Assembly: GCA_037447655.1 (NCBI GenBank)
Contig: JBBHKE010001781.1
Location: 174,340 to 226,839, forward strand
Direction: 5' to 3'
From: Zygnema cylindricum
Taxonomy: Eukaryota; Streptophyta; Zygnematophyceae; Zygnematales; Zygnemataceae
DNA: 52,500 nt
In this document: positions 1 to 9,656 of the stretch, one piece after another
How positions within the stretch are numbered: the stretch's first letter is position 1
How the letters are laid out: each line of letters opens with the position of its first letter
Position numbers and translations under genes: made by a program
The notes under the pieces: generated by a model
Databases searched by the model: none
The model's input: only the letters and a program-made list of their open reading frames with translations
Told to the model about the DNA's origin: nothing

Positions 1-439
1 AAAAAAAAAAAAAGAGTTTGCTGCCAGCCAATTGCCAATTGTTAAAACCTCGCACTGTTTTGAGCCAGTCCGCAGCCAATGAGTCTAAAACTTTATTTTT
101 TTGCCAGCCAAAGCCCATACTTAAAAAAACTGAAAACGCTGGAAACCAGGACCATGTTATATACCTCTTTAGACGAACTAGCTATAAGCTATATAGCTTA
201 TAGCTTTAATAGCGCGTCAAAAAAATTCATACCCGAAACCGACCGTTTTTTTATTTCAAAATCTGAGTAACCGACGCCTGACCGAGTTTTGTCACGCTCC
301 AAAATTGTTAACCGTTAACCGACCGTCGTTTGAGAAAAAAAAAAAAAACTGAATCTTGATTTTTCGCGACTAACCGTGCCCGCCCGTAACCGAAAAAGTA
401 CAAAATTAATCAATGTACGACGGAATAAGCCAATAATTA
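1..439. other. AT-rich spacer, no gene seen
   Basis: The window opens with 13 A residues and continues as AT-rich sequence with short repeated words such as GCCAGCCAA and TTAACCGACCG. Two short frames (about 60 codons) have no recognisable motif. I see no gene here. The A-run could be the end of a retroposon tail cut by the window edge, but nothing else supports that. Confidence 0.5.
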
Positions 440-702
440 CGATTTGTCACGTTCCCTAAGATTTGCGAAATGAATAGTGTACTACTGTGTCAGATTTGCG
501 ACGCTTTGTCGCATTGCCTAAGATTTAGGAAATTAATATTGTACTACCGTGTCAGATTTGCGACGCTTTGTCGCGTTCCCTAAGATTTTTGAAATGAATA
601 GTGTACTACCGTGTCAGATTTGCGACGCTTTGTCGCGTTCCCTTTTATTTGCGAAATAAATAGCTTACTACAGTACCGTGTCAAATTTGCGATGCTAATC
701 AT
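440..702. repeat. Tandem repeat, 62-bp period, about four copies
   Basis: The word CAGATTTGCGACGCTTTGTCGC starts at 491, 553 and 615, giving a 62-bp period; an earlier partial copy begins near 448 and a more diverged, 67-bp spaced one near 682. The unit also contains TGAATAGTGTACTACCGTGT. Copies differ by scattered substitutions, so this is a short, ageing minisatellite. Confidence 0.8.
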
Positions 703-965
703 GATGTCACGTACTTCCACGATGCCAAATAGTACAAAGTACAAGAATGTTGGATTATACGGACAGTACAAAATTTTCATTTTTTTTGGTTTTTTGGTTG
801 ACCGACTGTAACCGACCTTTTTTTTTCCTGGTGAATTAACCGACCGTAACCGCCCGACCCCCAAAATTTGGCAACCGAATCCATTCCGGATTCGGCGCGG
901 GCATTCAGTTAACGGTCGGTCACGGATTCGGTTGACCGTTTGCGACCTCTGACCGAGACCAACAT

Positions 966-1132
966 AAATTATCGCGATATATATCGCAAAAACAGGGTGT
1001 CCGTACAGTCTTAGTACGGAAAATCGTACGGTTACCCCGGCGCTCAGTGGAAAAACGGGGGGTGAGGTTTTGAAAAAAAAATGGGAAAAAAAAATAATGC
1101 CTCGATATATCGGCGATATATCGCGATAATTT
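966..1132. repeat. Inverted repeat, 17-bp perfect arms
   Basis: AAATTATCGCGATATAT at 966-982 is the exact reverse complement of 1116-1132, with a spacer of about 130 bp. Further TATCGCGATA-like palindromes lie inside and just after it (to about 1165). It could be a decayed inverted-repeat element or simply palindrome-rich low-complexity DNA; no target duplication was recognised. Confidence 0.6.
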
Positions 1133-1580
1133 GGATTTTGATATATCGAAGCGATATGTCGGTTATCCGTAACTGAAATTCGATATATATCAAATATCGG
1201 CAAAAGCTCCTCGATACCCAACACTAGGGATAGGGCACTTAAGTACAAAATAGAGTCGAGAAGCCTATTTGTTTCTTCACCCTGATCATTGTTTACACTA
1301 ATAGCGATTCACAACGTATATTATCTATGCATTCCCATAGGAAAATAAACTTTGTTACATAAAGTGCGATGGAAATACCAACAAAGAACAAAGGGGGTAA
1401 AAAAAAGGAATACAACATTTAAAGACTATAAGAGCCAACACATACTACAAACAAAACAAAACAAACAAATGAGGAAAAACAGAGGCAACTAGGCTAACTA
1501 GCAAGGCTAAAGAAAAAACCAAAGATGACAAGACAAAAAAGAAAAACCCACCCGATATGATGCCCCACAACCCTAAAAAA
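1133..1580. other. Probable 3' flank of the minus-strand LINE
   Basis: This stretch lies directly downstream, in the minus-strand sense, of the LINE stop codon at 1581-1583. It is T-rich on the minus strand, with runs such as TTTTGTTTTGTTTGTAG, as expected of a LINE 3' untranslated region. I could not find a clear poly(A) tail or target duplication marking the element end. No other gene is seen. Confidence 0.4.
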
Positions 1581-1745
1581 CTAAATTCCACAACCACGAA
1601 GATCGTGGATGTGGACCAAATCCCGTGGAGGAAGGTCTGGGAGGCCCCACCTATCATCCGCCACCGTGCTTCGACGAAGAAGGGCCACAGCTTGCGCTCG
1701 TTGAAGGGCAACTGAAACACGTTGACAGTAAAAGCAACGAGAAGG
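1581..1745 (-). pseudogene. LINE ORF C-terminus (segment 1 of 4)
   Basis: Read on the minus strand from 1745, a 55-codon frame gives YCQRVSVALQRAQAVALLRR and ends in TAG at 1581-1583. The QRVSVALQRAQA motif is, to my recollection, the usual end of the LINE-type reverse transcriptases of mosses, liverworts and charophytes. The rest of the protein is at 15048 and beyond, because a solo LTR with all its nested passengers (1746-15042) was inserted here; GAAGG at 1741-1745 is repeated at 15043-15047. The frame shifts across the junction, so the copy is dead. Confidence 0.75.
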
Positions 1746-2382
1746 TGAAATTCTATGGGCTCCATTGCCACACAGAATTCGCAGATAAAAAAGAAGCTAA
1801 TCTAGATAGTGCCGACTCCAACTTGATATAAACCCAAATGACTGACCCCTTGACAATCAGAACCCCATTAAAGCTTCACCCTTGTAATCAATACTTTCTA
1901 TGTGCTCGGTTCCACCACAGAATGCAAAGTTAGAATATGTGATTTGGATACATTCACCCACTTTGACTTTCCCTTAGAAATGCAGCCACCCAGGCAGGCA
2001 AAAACTCTGACCGACTTCACCCTTGTGTAGCCTCAACTCCCATGAGTCCGCAACAAAAAAAATCATTGAAAATGGTCAAGTAAATTAATTATTATGGCTA
2101 ACCAAAGTGTGCCTTTTGTACAGATGCTCTCTGGGAGAGAGGTGGCTACCTACCTGAAATATTCTAAGTCCTAAATCCCTCTCTAAACCCTCTATTACTG
2201 AGGTACGGACCAATCATATTACTGTATAGTACATAAAGGTTAAGCTGTCGTTGTACCTTTTGTACGGCCATCGTACAACATGGCTAAAAAGTCAACTCAT
2301 GTCCTATCCGGATTCGCTCTTATAATCCTTGGAATTCTTGCTTCCAAATCTTATCTCTCTACGTGGCGCCTGGTCATGCCAC
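1746..2382 (-). repeat. Solo LTR D1, first of three segments
   Basis: A copia-type LTR in minus orientation starts at 1746 with TGAAATTCTATGGGC (the complement of an LTR 3' end) and finishes at 15042 with ATATCAACA (the complement of TGTTGATAT). GAAGG flanks both ends (1741-1745, 15043-15047), so it is one insertion. The LTR is broken at 2382 by S1 and at 3775 by element A. No internal coding region accompanies it, so it is a solo LTR. Its closest relative here is D2 at 16542-17698. Confidence 0.9.
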
Positions 2383-2444
2383 TGTTGATATTTGAGTATT
2401 TTCTAGGTCTTTATAGAAAAAGAGCAAAGGCAGTCTGTCCCTGA

Positions 2445-2498
2445 CTCCCTTCTCCAAGCCCCCACACTTGTTGTAGTCACTAAAGGCTTGATAGGGAG
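2445..2498 (+). other. U3 stem-loop with conserved loop (S1)
   Basis: CTCCC 2445-2449 pairs with GGGAG 2494-2498 and AAGCC 2456-2460 pairs with GGCTT 2485-2489. The loop carries CACACTTGTTGTAGTCAC (2463-2480). Outer GGCAG and GGCTGCC words extend the fold. The same fold with other stem sequences occurs in the other LTRs. Confidence 0.65.
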
Positions 2499-3034
2499 CT
2501 AGAGCCATGGCTGCCTAATGCTCACTAGAGAAGACAAGGGGTGGATTAGATATATACTAAAAGTTAATTGACGGACCGAGGAATTGATCCTGGCACCTGC
2601 TGTCCGTCAAATTAATTTAGACGTTAGCTCTAACCTTTAGGCCTAGGATACATATTAGCACATATTAGATTTGATAAATATATAAATTGACACATGTAGA
2701 TTAATTCGTTTAACGGCGAATAGATACTTAGTGCATAGATACAATTTGATTTAGTACGCAGTACGGTACGCGGACAGAACGGATACCGCGCATTTGTTTC
2801 GATAGCGAAACAAATACTGCGCGACGAATTTCAGCGGCTAGGATTATAGCCGGTTTTGATCTGACGGCCGCGATAGGCGCCGCGATCACGGAAAAGGTAC
2901 TTTTGGCGTTTTACGGTATTTGCCACGTCAGATGACACGTGGCGTGATAACATTGGATTACGGGAATTTCGGAGATTACAGGAACTAATTCTGATTTTAC
3001 ACGTGTCGACATTTTGGCCATGTCGTACAATGGC

Positions 3035-3073
3035 CGTACAGAAAGTACACCGGCACCTGTACTTTTCTGTACG
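3035..3073. other. GTAC-rich hairpin in U3 (S1)
   Basis: CGTACAGAAAGTAC at 3035-3048 is nearly perfectly complementary to GTACTTTTCTGTACG at 3059-3073, with one unpaired T and a 10-base loop. Equivalent hairpins occur in all the LTR families here, upstream of the TATA box. GTAC is the core bound by plant SBP-box factors, so a regulatory role is possible but only inferred. Confidence 0.6.
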
Positions 3074-3562
3074 ATACACTAATTTGATTGGTGTCGTACT
3101 TCAGTAGATAGAGTTTTAGAGAGGGAATATGACTTAGAAAATTTTGGGTAAGTAGCTGCCTCTCCCAGAGAGCAGCTTGCATAAATGGCAAACTTTGGCC
3201 AGCCATAACTATCAATTTACTTGACCATTTTCAGTGATTCTTTTTGCTGCGAACTCAGGGGAGTCTAGGCTACACAGGGGTGTAGTCGGTCAGAGTCTTT
3301 CCGTGCCAGGGTGGCACCAATTTCAGTGGGAAAGTCAAAGTGGGTGAATGTGTCCAAATCTCATATTCTAGCTTTGCATTCTGTGGTGGAACTGACCACA
3401 CAAAAAGTGTTATTTCACAGGGGTGAATCTATATTTGGGTTCTGATTTTCAAGGGGTCAATCATTTGGGTTTATATCAACTTGGAGTCGGCACTATCTAG
3501 ATAAGCTTCTTTTTGTATCTGCTTACTCTGAGGGCCAATGGAGGTCTCAGAGTTTGAGCCAC

Positions 3563-3775
3563 GTCAGAAAATAGGTACCGTACAAGAAAGTACAGGTACC
3601 GGAGTACTTTTTGTACGAAGAGTGTACAATATTGCCATAATGTGACATTTGTCACATCCGGATTTGTTTTGTTCCGTTCCGGAGATTCCGCAACTTGTAC
3701 GATGTCACCACGTGTCATCCGGAGGGGTGACGTCCGCAAACCGCCAAATTATCCTTTCGCGTAGCCAGCGCTAAT
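3563..3775 (-). repeat. Solo LTR D1, middle segment
   Basis: D1 resumes after the GCCAC duplication of S1 and runs to the CTAAT duplication (3771-3775) created by element A. It aligns to D2 at about 17180-17395, sharing the G-box-like CACGTG and the GTAC-rich stretch. It contains no gene. Confidence 0.88.
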
Positions 3776-3964
3776 TGTTGAAATTTATAGATTTCTAGAG
3801 TATTTTCTAGGTTTAAATATGTTTTTATAAAAGGAAAAGGACGGACAGCCTGCCTCCACCTCCGCTCTCTAGCCCCCATACTTGTTGTAGTCACTGAAGG
3901 AAAGAGAGAGAGGTTGATCCATGGCTGCCTTAGTTCAACAGACAGCTATTTTTAGTAGGTTACT

Positions 3965-4055
3965 AAAAATATACTTGACGGACCAGAGATTTGATCCCGG
4001 TACCTGCGGTTCGTCAAATCGACCGGTAGCGGTCAGCTTTATCCTAATAGACTAG
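3965..4055 (-). other. Antisense tRNA-like unit in LTR A
   Basis: On the minus strand an A-box-like TATTAGGATAAAGCTGACC (about 4030-4052) is followed by a B-box-like GGGATCAAATC (3988-3998) and a T-run (complement of 3965-3969). Spacing is tRNA-like. Flanking GACGGAC and GTTCGTC words form a stem around the T-arm-like part. It does not fold into a complete tRNA. Confidence 0.5.
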
Positions 4056-4443
4056 GACCAATGCTAAGTGCTATGGTATGTGATAGATATATATTTAGTT
4101 CGAAAGGATAAAGTTCATTTAACTAAAACTGTTTACGGCGTACATATATACAGTTTTATAAAGTACGTCGTACGACGCTAATTCAAAACGGATACCACGC
4201 ATTTTATTTCTACATCGGAACAAATATCGCGCAAGTATTTATTCCGGCCAAGATTACGTTTCGCATATAATCCAACGGCGCACATCATCGCCGAAATCCC
4301 GGAGTGGTCATTTTGGCATTTAGTTACGTGGCATGACTTGGCGCCACGTGGGAAGACATCATTCGGTCGCGGGAATTCCGAGGAACGTACGGACGAGTGG
4401 AAAGTGGACACGCGTCCACTTAATGGCCTTGTCGTACAGAGGC

Positions 4444-4481
4444 CGTACAGAAAGTACATCGGCAGTAGTACTTTCTAGTAC
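4444..4481. other. GTAC hairpin in U3 (A)
   Basis: CGTACAGAAAGTAC (4444-4457) faces GTACTTTCTAGTAC (4468-4481) across a 10-base loop, about 115 bp upstream of the TATA box. The position and the GTAC ends are shared with the other LTRs. Confidence 0.6.
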
Positions 4482-4596
4482 TATATAGTTTTGTGATTGG
4501 TTCGTACCGGCAGTAGATAGGAGCTGTGAGAGGGAATTAGGAAAAACTAGGACTTAGGAAAATTTAGGTAGATAGTCCTCTCTCTCAGAGAGTTTG

Positions 4597-4603
4597 TATA
4601 AAT
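4597..4603 (+). promoter_or_regulatory. TATA box of element A
   Basis: TATAAAT lies 215 bp before the LTR end, after a CTCTCTCTCAGAGAG tract. In H the same place reads TATAAATA, in E TATAAAA and in B (minus) TATAAAT, so the position is conserved. Transcription should start some 30 bp downstream, which makes U3 roughly 850 bp. Confidence 0.7.
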
Positions 4604-4797
4604 TGGCATCTTTGCCACCCTATAACTTATCGCCTGGTTGGCCGTTTTCAGTGATTCTTTTTTCTACGGACTCAGGGGAGTCCAGGCTACACAGGGGTGC
4701 AGTCAAATTGTCAGTTTGCCTTCTTGGGCAGCAGTGGTTGTGGCTTAAAGTGGGTTAGTTAAATACTATCTAGAGGCTTCCTGTATTCTGTGGTCCA

Positions 4798-7700
4798 ATG
4801 GAGGACACAGAATTGCAGGTTATGGGCCCACCCTCTAGGGTGCCCACCTTCAATGGATCTGGGTTCATCTATTGGGAAGCCATGATGATGGGAGCTTTGT
4901 GTGAAAAACGATACTGGGGTATCGTCAGTGGACAAGTGAAACGTCCACCTTCAGGAACTCCACCAGGATTTGGGGGAGTAAGGTTTCCTGCAACAACGGC
5001 TGCCTCGGCGGAGGAGGCAGATGATGGGGACAGCAGTGTGTCTGAAAAGGGGAAAGGGAAGGAGACACCCCTTACTCCTATTGCCACAATATCGGGAGCG
5101 GCAACTGTGAAGACCGTGGAGAACGATACTCAAATGTGGGAGGATGTAAACATGGCTGCCAAGAACTTCATTTTGAGGCACCTCACTCAAGGTTTGGCCA
5201 CTCCTCATCTTCACATTTACAAGGCAGAGGAATTGTGGGAGAGTTTGGTGGAGATTTATAGAGCTGGAACTATTCAGGAGCTCCAGTTGGCTGAGCAAAA
5301 GCTATTGAGTTACACTTACAAAGGAGGAAAGATGTTAGATTACTGTAATGATCTTTCTTGTTTGTATATGGAAATGGAAAGTGCCGGGTGGACAGGTACA
5401 ATGAAAATGAAAGTTAACACCCTTATCATGAAATTACCAGATGAGTTCGAAAACATAGTGTACCGAGTACAAGGAATGCCTGATAGTTCATGGAAATGGA
5501 ACACAGTAGTCAGGATGATACTTGTGCAGGAAAACACAATGGAGATTAGGAGAGGAGGAAAGAGCATTCAAGCTCTAGCAGCAGGAGGGGACCGATGGGG
5601 GAAGGATCCGAAGAAACCTTATAGAGGGGAAAGAGATAATTCTGGGGGACAGAGGCCCCCAAAGGGTCTTTGTCATTATTGCAAAAAGCCGGGACACTTT
5701 ATTGCAGATTGTGTCAAGTTGTCAGAGCTGAGGCTCCAAGAAAACCGTGGAGGGGGTTCTTCCGGAGGGAAGAAAAAGGCACTTGTGGTTACAAAAGTGT
5801 CAGGAGAAATCGAGGATGAGTCATCTGAGGAGGATGGGGAGCTTCTTCTTGACGAGAGTCTGGAGGAGAAGGAGATCCCTCGGAGGCAGAAGTGTGCCCT
5901 TGGAGCAATTCGGGAAGCTCCACAGGAAGGATGGATCATCGACTCAGGTGCATCCATGCATATGTGCCGTGATAAAGAACTCTTCACTAAGCTACGAAAG
6001 ATTCCTACTGTAGAGATAGAGTATGGGGATGGGAGAGTGGTTACTACAGATCTAGTGGGATCAGTAGATCTGAAAGTCTTAGTGGAGGGTAAGACCTCTA
6101 TACTTACATTCTCAGATGTACTTTACATTCCTCAGTTGAGTAAAAATCTTGTCTCTACGTCTGTGTTAGATGACAAAGAGTTTGATACCTTCACCAGGAA
6201 GGGAGTCTTTACAGCTAAGTATGGGAATGAAGTTTACTTCACAGCAGATAAAGGTAGCCAAGGAATGTTTAGGCTTAACTTGAGTAATGAAAAGAAGAAT
6301 GCTTACTATGTTGGTGTTCCTAAGGTGATGATTTGGCATAAGCGTTTGGGGCATGTGCATTTTGATAGGTTAAGGGAAATGAAAAAGCTTGGGGTAGTAG
6401 ATGGCATTCAGTTTGGGGATAATGAAATGATGGATGACTGTAGTGGTTGTGCTCAAGGTAAGACTCACAGACTTCCCTTTCCCAAAGCCGCCACATATAG
6501 AGGTGAGAAAGTGTTAGATTTGGTCCACACAGATATTTGGGGACCTGCAAAAGTACCTTCGGTTGGAGGAAAGAGGTTCATGATGACCATAACTGATGAT
6601 TGGTCTATATACTCTAGAGTCTACTTTCTGAAAAATAAGTCTGAAGCATCCACTTACTTCAAAGAATATAAAGCTTCGAGTGAGAAGTTGCATGAAACCC
6701 CTATTAAGAGGATAAGGAGTTATAATGGGGGGGAATATACCTCTAACTAGTTTGAGGAATATCTGAGAGATGAGGGAGTGCAACACCAGAAAACTGTACC
6801 ATATAACCCGGAACAAAATGGGGTAGCTGAGAGGTTGAATCGAACACTAGGAGATAGTGCATGTAGTATGTTGGCAGACAAGAAAATAGGAAAGAGATTT
6901 TGGGCAGAGGCAATGAACTGTGCCAACTATATTAAAAATAGAGTCCTTACCTCAGCTGTAAAGGGAGTGACACCTTATGAGAGATGGGTCGGAAGGAAAC
7001 CAGATATCTCACACCTTAAAGTATTTGGTAGCCAAGTTTACAGTCTTGACACGGATAGGAAAAACTGGAAACTAGATGCTAAGGGAAAACCTGGATACTT
7101 TGTGGGATATGATGAGGATGTTAAGGGATATAGAGTCTATGACTTAGCAAAGAAAGATATCATTCTGGTCAAACACTTAGTTGTCATGGATGAAGGGAAG
7201 TCATTTGACCCCTTCAAATATACAAAGAAGATAAGGATCAGATTTGAGTCCGAAAGTGAGGAGAACTCAGTCGTTCCCGAAAAAGACATGAGTGAAACTG
7301 TGATTACAGATTCAGGGGAGATCGAAGATACAGGAGACTCACCGGAAACCTCACATACTCCTATGGACTTCGAGGAGATGGAAGAAGCGGGACAAGATAC
7401 GGTTTTTATGGACATGGGAGCCGATGAGATAGTGAGAAGAAATCCAAGACTTCCATCCATTCCAGCTTCGGAGTTTGAGGGAGGAAGGAGGAGCAGCAAA
7501 AGGATACAGGAAAAACAAGCTGCCCATAAGGTAACTAAGCTATCTCACCCAGATGAGCCTCAGTCTTACTTAGAGGCAGTGAATAGTCCAGAGAAAGAAA
7601 GATGGATTAGAGCCATAAATGATGAGATGGCTTCTATCATGGAAGCAAATACTTGGGAACTAGCGGATTGCCCTCCAGACAGAAAACCTATTGGATGTAA

Positions 7701-9147
7701 ATGGGTATTTAAACTAAAACTGAACCCAGATAATACAATTGAGAGGTATAAGGCTCGATTGGTAGCAAAGGGGTTCACCCAAAAAGAGGGGATTGACTAT
7801 GAGGAGACCTTTGCTCCAGTTGTTCGGTTCCCATCGGTAAGGATTCTCCTCAGTCTGGCCGCAGCAGAAGACATGGAAATTCACCAGATGGATATTAAGA
7901 CTGCTTTTCTTAATGGTGAGTTAGAGGAAGAAATTTTTATGAGGCAACCCGAGGGGTTTGTGGAAGAAGGAGAAGAGAGCAAAGTGTGCAGGCTCATAAA
8001 GTCCTTATATGGACTGAAACAGGCTCCGCGACAGTGGAACAAGAAACTAGATGAGTTTCTCACCGATCTGGGATACATCCGGATCAGCTCTGACCATTCT
8101 ATCTATATGTTTGAAGATGAGAATTGTGTCATTTTTATTGCAATTTATGTGGATGATCTGCTTGTGTTAAGTTAGTCTTTAGATAATATCAATAGGCTAA
8201 AGAAAGATCTTAGGGGCAGATTTGATATGAAGGATTTAGGGGAGGCAAAATATATTTTGGGGATCCAAATGGAGAGAGATAGAGGGAAGAAGATTATCAG
8301 ACTTACTCAGAAAGAAGCAATAGGTAATATGCTTGAGAAATTCCAGATGGAAAATGCTAACAGTTGTACCACTCCCATGGACTTGAAAAAAATAAGTGAT
8401 GGGAGTGTAGAAGGAGGAGTGATGATCTTAGACGATCAGATGAGTCTAGAGGAGAGAGAGTTCATGAAGTCTATTCCTTATAGACAGGTCGTAGGAAGCT
8501 TAATCTATTTTATGAACTGTACCAGGCCGGACATAGCGGCAGCAGTTGGAGTACTCAGTAGGAGTCTTAATGATCCTAGGAAGAGAGATTGGGAGGCAGC
8601 GAAGAGAGTCATGAGATATGTGGTGGGAACTAGAGAGTTATGGTTGCATTTGGGAGGGGAGCATACTGATATCACCACTTGGAGTGACGCCAGTTATGGG
8701 GATGCACCTATGAGAAGATGCACTTCTGGATATGTTTTGTATGTGGGGGAAGGTGCTTGCTGTTGGAGCAGTAAGCAACAAAAGGTGGTTGCTCAGTCTA
8801 CTATGGAGGCTGAGTATATGGCGTCGTGTTCTGCTGTAAAAGAACTAATGTGGGTGAAATCATTGTTACAAGAACTGGGATTTATGAAGGAGGGAGTGCA
8901 TGAAATCTTTTGCGATAACCAAGCTGCAATTGCAATTGCAGCCAATCCAAAACACCATTTCAAAGCAAAACATATGGACATAAGATTAAGCTTCGTAACA
9001 GAAAAAGTTGAAAATAAAATTCTAAATCTTGTGTATAGACCTGATGAAGAAATGGTGGCTGACATGATGACCAAACCTGTGCCCTCTCCTAAACTAAAAT
9101 ATTGTCGGGAAAAATGCGGGTTGAAAGAAAAATTAAAATTAGACTAG
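4798..9147 (+). pseudogene. Element A gag-pol, two in-frame UAG stops
   Basis: One 1449-codon frame is broken only by TAG at 6748-6750 and 8173-8175. It begins in the LTR (ATG 4798). Gag has a CCHC knuckle CHYCKKPGHFIADC (residues about 292-305). Protease DSGA has its Asp near residue 382. The integrase has an HHCC domain (His 514, Cys 548/551) and a D,D-35-E core with Asp 579 and Glu 678, but the second Asp is Tyr 642 (codon 6721-6723; E has GAT). RT YVDD is at 1117-1120 and the RNase H motif CDNQ near 1373. The stops fall in integrase and just after YVDD; E reads a Glu codon (GAG) at the first site. This copy cannot integrate itself. Confidence 0.95.
4818..4832 (+). other. PBS of element A (initiator tRNA-Met anticodon arm)
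   Basis: GGTTATGGGCCCACC abuts the LTR end. It is complementary to the anticodon stem-loop of plant initiator tRNA-Met (recalled), not to a tRNA 3' end with CCA. This is the half-tRNA priming mode known for Drosophila copia. The site is translated as VMGPP within Gag. Confidence 0.85.
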
Positions 9148-9160
9148 AAAATAAGGGGAG
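9148..9160 (+). other. Polypurine tract of element A
   Basis: AAAATAAGGGGAG lies between the gag-pol stop codon and the 3' LTR. The same or a near-identical tract precedes the 3' LTR of B, E, F, I and K and would prime plus-strand DNA. Confidence 0.9.
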
Positions 9161-9656
9161 TGTTGAAATTTATAGATTTCTAGAGTATTTTCTAGGTTTA
9201 AATATGTTTTTATAAAAGGAAAAGGACGGACAGCCTGCCTCCACCTCCGCTCTCTAGCCCCCATACTTGTTGTAGTCACTGAAGGAAAGAGAGAGAGGTT
9301 GATCCATGGCTGCCTTAGTTCAACAGACAGCTATTTTTAGTAGGTTACTAAAAATATACTTGACGGACCAGAGATTTGATCCCGGTACCTGCGGTTCGTC
9401 AAATCGACCGGTAGCGGTCAGCTTTATCCTAATAGACTAGGACCAATGCTAAGTGCTATGGTATGTGATAGATATATATTTAGTTCGAAAGGATAAAGTT
9501 CATTTAACTAAAACTGTTTACGGCGTACATATATACAGTTTTATAAAGTACGTCGTACGACGCTAATTCAAAACGGATACCACGCATTTTATTTCTACAT
9601 CGGAACAAATATCGCGCAAGTATTTATTCCGGCCAAGATTACGTTTCGCATATAAT
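9161..9656 (+). repeat. Element A 3' LTR, left part
   Basis: The first 496 bp are identical by eye to 3776-4271. The LTR is interrupted by element B at 9657; ATAAT (9652-9656) is the target duplication repeated at 14028-14032. The antisense tRNA-like unit is at 9350-9440. Confidence 0.95.

Larger units (their letters stand above)
2383..3557 (+). repeat. Solo LTR S1, nested in D1
   Basis: A 1175-bp LTR starts TGTTGATATTTGAG and ends GTCTCAGAGTTTGA; the terminal CA has become GA. It is flanked by a 5-bp duplication GCCAC at 2378-2382 and 3558-3562, and D1 resumes exactly after it. The 5' part resembles the D family, while the last 20 bp match element B. The LTR carries the U3 stem-loop (2445-2498), the antisense tRNA-like unit (about 2558-2655), the GTAC hairpin (3035-3073) and an ATG 22 bp from its end. 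The TATA region reads CATAAAT. Confidence 0.92.
3776..4817 (+). repeat. Element A 5' LTR
   Basis: It runs TGTTGAAATTTATAG to GACACAGAATTGCA, 1042 bp. In order it holds a stem-loop with the conserved CATACTTGTTGTAGTCACT loop (3877-3895), an antisense tRNA-like unit (3965-4055), a G-box CACGTG (4345-4350), a GTAC hairpin (4444-4481), a TATA box (4597-4603) and the Gag ATG (4798). About eleven GTAC words are present, against roughly four expected by chance. Confidence 0.95.

Noticed and set aside
993-1060. CAGGGTGTCC as a hAT-like transposon end
   Set aside because: No matching inverted terminus or 8-bp duplication was found.
580-1248. A 222-codon minus-strand open frame
   Set aside because: It runs through the 62-bp tandem repeat and the inverted repeat, has no recognisable motif and reads as chance openness in low-complexity DNA.
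4178-4459. Recurrent open frames of 65-95 codons inside LTRs, such as those reading MYFLYG on either strand
   Set aside because: They recur because the LTR and its GTAC hairpin recur. They have no start context, domain or conservation beyond the DNA itself.
6748-8175. UAG codons in A as evidence for a reassigned stop codon
   Set aside because: E has GAG at the first site and a Lys or similar is expected at the second, so no single amino acid fits; UAA and UGA stops also occur in the remnants.
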